DNA of 18,736 nt, taken from positions 1 through 18,736 of the forward strand of contig JAFVTT010000031.1 of the NCBI GenBank assembly GCA_017503065.1. The letters are read 5' to 3'. Shown here piece after piece: positions 15,655 through 18,736 of this stretch; position 1 is the first letter of the stretch; each line of letters starts with the position of its first letter. The translations under genes were made by a program, and so were the position numbers. The DNA is from Bacteroidaceae bacterium (GTDB taxonomy: Bacteria; Bacteroidota; Bacteroidia; Bacteroidales; Bacteroidaceae). The notes under the pieces are model-generated. The model was given only the letters and a program-made list of their open reading frames with translations. It made no database searches and was not told the origin of the DNA.

Positions 15655-15712
15655 AAATTTGACTGTCGTCCATTCTAGCCAACTGAATGTTTTTCTTTTG
15701 GCAAACAAATAA

Positions 15713-16990
15713 TCACTTGGCTTTAACTACTATAATATCCTTTAGGTTGGTTGTGTATTGTTTGGAGATATATTCATTATTCAAATGCCAGTTTCTGTTA
15801 TAACCCTGAACAGCCATTCTGATGGTGTTATGTCCGTTCTTATGGTTAATAGCATCTATCGCTTTAGCGAGTGCGGCTTGTTTCTCCCTGTTCACTTCGT
15901 CAAACAAATTTCCTTGAATGGCTTTGTCTTCACAAGTGTTCCATACAATGACACCGGCTTTTTTGTAGAGAAACCCACCTTCTTTCCAATCTTCGCGCAG
16001 TGTTTTCACTGCAACAGCCACCAGTTCCTGCATGTCGTTTGTAGGTACAACCAGATTGATGGTGCGATAGATATAGTTTTGTGGCACATCGATCCTGAAG
16101 CGGCTGGTATGAGCAAACACAGTTACAGAGCTACATACTATATGCCCTTCCCGTAGCTTGCGTGAACATGCAGCGGCAAAGTTTGCCACAGCCTCTTCTA
16201 CATCCGCCAGTTTGTCCAGTCCGCTACCAGAAAAACTTCTGCTTGTACAGATGGATTTCTTGTGCGGAGGTTCATCAATGGAGACACAACTCTCACCACG
16301 CAGTTCCTTCCATGTACGCACTCCGGTTATAGTCAGTTCCTTTCTTATCCAACTTTCAGAACGTTGTGTCAAGTCCCATGCCGTATGAATGCCGTGATAT
16401 GCAAGTTTCTTGGCATGTCTGTAGCCTATGCCCCATACATCTTCAACAGGAAACAGCCTCAATGCCTTTTCTCGCTTTTCTTCGGTATCGATGAAACAAG
16501 CACCTTCATAGCCTTTATGTTTCTTAGCATACTTTGAAGCCATTTTTGCAAGTGTCTTAGTTGGTGCAACTCCCAATGATATAGGTATGCCAGTACCTTT
16601 GGTGATGTCTCTTACCATCTGTTTGCAGTATGAGGAAAGATATTCCATGTTACCCATGCCCGTAAGGTCAAGAAACGCTTCGTCGATGGAATAGATGTCA
16701 AGTTTGTGTGTATAGGTTGAAAGCAGGGACATTACTCGTCTGCTCATATCACCATAAAGATTGTAATTTGATGAAAAGACGGCAACCCCGTTTTTCTCCA
16801 GCACGTCCTTTACCTGATAGAATACATCACCCATCTTGATACCCAAAGCCTTGCTTTCCTCACTTCGTGCAATGACACACCCGTCGTTGTTACTTAAAAC
16901 CACCACAGGCTTATTCCTCAAATCAGGATGAAACACCCTTTCGCACGAACAGTAGAAGTTATTGCAATCAGCAAGGCCAAACAGTTTCAT
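15713..16990 (-). CDS. umuC: Y-family translesion DNA polymerase (UmuC)
   Basis: This 425-residue protein is full length for UmuC. Catalytic carboxylates are D8 in LADCNNFY and D103/E104 in YSIDEAFLD; the finger region includes SNYNLYGDMSRRV (74-86). A helix-hairpin-helix region (about 185-205, VEDVWGIGYRHAKKL) and little finger follow, and the end (about 370-420, ending QYTTNLKDIIVVKA) fits DUF4113. With cleaved UmuD it forms DNA polymerase V, which copies past lesions with low fidelity. The start is one base beyond the umuD stop, so the two are translated together. All active-site residues are present, so it should be functional. Codon use is AT-rich, and such pairs are often carried by mobile elements in Bacteroidales. 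Confidence 0.96.
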   Translation of the reverse strand: MKLFGLADCNNFYCSCERVFHPDLRNKPVVVLSNNDGCVIARSEESKALGIKMGDVFYQVKDVLEKNGVAVFSSNYNLYGDMSRRVMSLLSTYTHKLDIYSIDEAFLDLTGMGNMEYLSSYCKQMVRDITKGTGIPISLGVAPTKTLAKMASKYAKKHKGYEGACFIDTEEKREKALRLFPVEDVWGIGYRHAKKLAYHGIHTAWDLTQRSESWIRKELTITGVRTWKELRGESCVSIDEPPHKKSICTSRSFSGSGLDKLADVEEAVANFAAACSRKLREGHIVCSSVTVFAHTSRFRIDVPQNYIYRTINLVVPTNDMQELVAVAVKTLREDWKEGGFLYKKAGVIVWNTCEDKAIQGNLFDEVNREKQAALAKAIDAINHKNGHNTIRMAVQGYNRNWHLNNEYISKQYTTNLKDIIVVKAK

Positions 16991-16991
16991 A

Positions 16992-17435
16992 TCACTTACG
17001 CAGTTGCTTGATGGTATAAGTCAGTACTCCCCAAATCATGAAGTCATTGTCTTCCGTCACCTTTATGGGCGCAAAGTCCTTGTTGTGTGGAATCAGCCAT
17101 GCACAATTATTTGCTTCATCCATGCGGAATTCCTTCAGCGTAAACTCACCGTCAATGAATGCCACAACAAAATCGCCGTTTTTTGCTTCAAGCGATTTGT
17201 CAATTACTACAATATCACCGTCGTTGATACCGGCTTCCATGAGCGACGTACCTGACACACGAGCCAGAAATGTCGTTTCTTTACGCCTTATCAGTTCCTT
17301 ATTAAGGTCGATGCTTTCCGTCAGATAGTCCTGTGCAGGACTTGGGAATCCTGCTTTTATGCCACCGTCCACAAACGACAAGTCCAATATGGTCGATGTG
17401 TCGGCTGAATATATTTGTAGTTTTACTTCTTCCAT
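16992..17435 (-). CDS. umuD: UmuD-like S24 self-cleaving protein
   Basis: From the ATG at 17435 the protein has 147 residues (MEEVKLQIYS...), the usual UmuD length. It lacks a DNA-binding domain, which separates it from LexA. The Ala-Gly cleavage site is in GIKAGFPSP, the catalytic serine in SGTSLMEAG and the catalytic lysine in GEFTLKEF, 37 residues later. RecA filaments on damaged DNA would trigger self-cleavage, giving the active partner of UmuC. An alternative GTG at 17468 adds 11 residues (MNFNFDGQKEK) and overlaps the phosphatase stop in GTGA, which would couple translation; I prefer the ATG because the added residues are unlike the family. It is followed by umuC after one base. Confidence 0.92.
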   Translation of the reverse strand: MEEVKLQIYSADTSTILDLSFVDGGIKAGFPSPAQDYLTESIDLNKELIRRKETTFLARVSGTSLMEAGINDGDIVVIDKSLEAKNGDFVVAFIDGEFTLKEFRMDEANNCAWLIPHNKDFAPIKVTEDNDFMIWGVLTYTIKQLRK

Positions 17436-17464
17436 CTTTTCTTTTTGGCCATCAAAATTAAAAT

Positions 17465-18109
17465 TCACTCCGTCAGTTCCAACAACTCACAGAAATCATC
17501 TATCAACCAATCTGCATCTTCAAGGCTTTCCCTGCTGCCGTTGCCATATGTCACTCCACAAGTCATGGTACCTGCATTCTTACCCATCTGTACATCAAAT
17601 GTAGTGTCGCCAACGACAAGAGTCTCTTCCGCTTTGAAACGGAAAATGCCAAGTATCTTGTTCACTGGTTCGGGATTAGGCTTACCTTCTTTTACGTCAT
17701 CAGCACCAAGAATATAACTGATTAGCGATGACAGTCCGAGCGACTCCACATACTGAGCAAGCGAAGCATGACTACGGCTGCTTACTATAGTCAACGTTAT
17801 GCCACGTTTCTTCAGTTGCTCCAATGTCTCCAGAACATGAGGATAAAGTGTGACGGCTCCATCCGTATTGAATGTGTAGAACAGCCTTCGGTATGTTTCT
17901 GCATACAGTTCCCCCATGTCACCGCATTCAGGAAACAGCACTGCCGGAATCTCAATTAGTCTCAGTCCGATCATGGCGGCACATTCTTCGTCAGAACGTG
18001 CCGGCAAGTTCAGTTCTTTGATGGTAGCCTGCATGGTCTGGATGATGACAGATGCTGTATCGCCCAGTGTGCCGTCAAAATCAAGTATGATATTTGTTGT
18101 CTTTTTCAT
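17465..18109 (-). CDS. HAD-superfamily phosphatase (phosphoglycolate phosphatase-like)
   Basis: This 214-residue protein shows all HAD motifs: nucleophile D10 and acid D12 in ILDFDGTLGDT, motif II serine in LTIVSSRS, motif III lysine in EGKPNPEP and motif IV in VVGDTTFD. The cap lies between motifs I and II (about residues 16-85), as in HAD subfamily IA. Members remove phosphate from 2-phosphoglycolate, sugar phosphates or nucleotides; the substrate cannot be read from sequence. It is the first gene of a tight operon with umuD and umuC. Phosphoglycolate arises from oxidised 3' ends of DNA, so a repair link is reasonable but unproven. A perfect -7 box lies 23 bases upstream. Confidence 0.9.
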   Translation of the reverse strand: MKKTTNIILDFDGTLGDTASVIIQTMQATIKELNLPARSDEECAAMIGLRLIEIPAVLFPECGDMGELYAETYRRLFYTFNTDGAVTLYPHVLETLEQLKKRGITLTIVSSRSHASLAQYVESLGLSSLISYILGADDVKEGKPNPEPVNKILGIFRFKAEETLVVGDTTFDVQMGKNAGTMTCGVTYGNGSRESLEDADWLIDDFCELLELTE

Positions 18110-18131
18110 TCTTGCCCTTCTTTTCTGGGTG

Positions 18132-18139
18132 CAAAATTA
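18132..18139 (-). promoter_or_regulatory. Promoter of the HAD-umuD-umuC operon
   Basis: On the minus strand TAATTTTG is a perfect Bacteroidetes -7 box, 23 bases upstream of the phosphatase ATG. ATTG, a three-of-four match to the -33 TTTG, lies 18 bases further upstream. Confidence 0.6.
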
Positions 18140-18237
18140 CTAAAAATCCACCTCTTCCAATAAAGACAGCTTCCTCTTTCACGTTAAACATCCTTTTTCT
18201 GAATGAAAATAGCTCAGAAGCAATTCGTATTGGGCTG

Positions 18238-18245
18238 CAAAATTA
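18238..18245 (-). promoter_or_regulatory. Second possible promoter of the operon
   Basis: A second TAATTTTG on the minus strand lies about 130 bases upstream of the phosphatase start. CTTG lies 21 bases further upstream as a -33 candidate. It would give a leader of about 120 bases. Confidence 0.4.
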
Positions 18246-18432
18246 CCGGTTTCTTTTTTGGCCGTTCAAGGTCACGCTCTGTTTCAGCGTAAATCTCCAC
18301 CCGACAGGTAGTATTTGCACTGAAAACCTTTTCTCCCTCTCTGAAACCGCTTTAGGGGCAGCAAAATACGTCAGTCTCCCTCGCAGTCATCAGACGGTAG
18401 GGAAAAGTAAAGAACTAAAATATATTCAGATT

Positions 18433-18736
18433 ATGGCAGCAATGGTTTATGATAGCGATTTGAGAACACTCAACGAAATCGAATTGGTCTATAAGATTTC
18501 CAACCGCAAAGATGTAAACTTCAATGATGAAAGTACCTTTGAAGACTTTGTACAGCAACTCACGCCAGGACGCAAGGAAACGGCTTTGGCAGTTGTCGAA
18601 CTCTACACACGCATGAAAGCCAAAAAGGATAACGCAAACCGCATCCTCAGTTCATTTGATATTTACACACTCATGCATCCCGTCATGGCAAACCTTGAAG
18701 TTGAAGAGTCATGGGCGATATTCATGAACATGGCTT
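18433..18736 (+). CDS. radC: RadC-family JAB/MPN domain protein, 3'-truncated
   Basis: The frame opens at an ATG and runs 101 codons off the window end. Residues 70-98 (ILSSFDIYTLMHPVMANLEVEESWAIFMN) match the start of the RadC MPN+ domain, where an (S/N)xxDIYxxMxP segment precedes the metal-binding HxHPSG motif. That motif lies beyond the window and cannot be checked. The N-terminal 69 residues, with MVYDSDLRTLNEIELVYK, are not the helix-hairpin-helix of housekeeping RadC but resemble the short forms carried by Bacteroidales conjugative elements. The domain is a predicted metallopeptidase of unsettled role; the DNA-repair label is historic. Its place beside umuDC suggests an integrated element. 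Confidence 0.7.
   Translation, partial: MAAMVYDSDLRTLNEIELVYKISNRKDVNFNDESTFEDFVQQLTPGRKETALAVVELYTRMKAKKDNANRILSSFDIYTLMHPVMANLEVEESWAIFMNMA

Larger units (their letters stand above)
14626..15712. other. 1.09-kb repeat-dense interval without a convincing gene
   Basis: Between the ATPase and umuC stop codons there is no recognisable protein gene. From left to right it holds four 23-base palindromic units (14649-14740), a decayed 32-base periodicity of GGTTGA (14763, 14795, 14827), three units of a structured 70-85-base repeat (14850-15069), a very AT-rich tract (15180-15480) and two related palindromes (15494-15654). Two possible minus-strand -7 boxes lie at 15259 and 15459. Confidence 0.8.
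18110..18432. other. Divergent intergenic region between the HAD-umuDC operon and radC
   Basis: These 323 bases hold no convincing gene. GCAAAATTAC occurs twice (18131-18140 and 18237-18246) and GCAAAATACG once (18361-18370), each preceded by a G-rich run. The first two are minus-strand -7 boxes. A short inverted repeat, GTTTCAG (18281-18287) with CTGAAAC (18341-18347), lies between the second and third. For radC a plus-strand TAGTATTTG (18309-18317) resembles a -7 box with one extra base. Confidence 0.6.

Noticed and set aside
15508..15708. 66-codon minus-strand frame just after umuC
   Set aside because: It runs through both palindromes and their AT-rich arms, so its sequence is set by the repeats; it has no recognisable domain.
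18080..18191. 36-codon minus-strand frame MFNVKEEAVFIG overlapping the operon promoter
   Set aside because: It spans the -7 box and overlaps the phosphatase start in another frame; a leader peptide is possible but nothing supports it.
1..18736. tRNA, rRNA, intact insertion sequence or integrase
   Set aside because: None was recognised on either strand by reading; no cloverleaf or transposase motif was seen.

Overview
The window looks like chromosomal DNA from a Bacteroidales bacterium, most like Prevotella/Segatella. The evidence is a DUF4199 membrane protein, a secreted glycosidase ending in the short tail (YDMQGRF...GGLYIVDGKKV) typical of Prevotella secreted proteins, a DUF4143 ATPase, and -7 boxes of the Bacteroidetes form TAnnTTTG. 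The genus is an inference.

Bases 1-12722 are ordinary, visibly GC-rich chromosome. The window opens inside oadA, the biotin-bearing carboxyltransferase of a Na+-pumping oxaloacetate decarboxylase, followed by oadB, the membrane Na+ channel subunit. Next are a DUF4199 membrane protein and a secreted GH16 beta-glucanase. A bidirectional terminator (5551-5591) then separates these from a minus-strand tripartite efflux operon, read adaptor, HAE-1 RND pump, TolC-type outer-membrane channel. Upstream of the adaptor on the same strand is an M18 aminopeptidase. GC-rich paired-hairpin repeats lie between the aminopeptidase and adaptor genes and between the adaptor and pump genes, and a half copy follows the channel gene.

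Bases 12723-18736 are AT-richer and look accessory. They hold a 29-codon remnant of a DUF3990 gene, a duplicated promoter-like 21-mer, a DUF4143 ATPase, and about 1.1 kb without a convincing gene but dense with repeats. Then comes a compact minus-strand operon of HAD phosphatase, umuD and umuC (error-prone SOS polymerase), facing away from a RadC/JAB gene cut by the window end.

No single new gene system stands out. The most unusual content is non-coding: (a) a structured repeat family with a constant CGARTAAGCGAG core but different pairing arms at 3.0 kb and 14.85-15.07 kb; (b) two neighbouring palindromes at 15.5-15.65 kb with a common core and different, still complementary arms; (c) a ten-unit heptamer array ending at the DUF4199 start codon, 18 bases of which recur inside the aminopeptidase gene; (d) the paired-hairpin elements in the efflux operon; (e) four 23-bp palindromic units after the ATPase gene.
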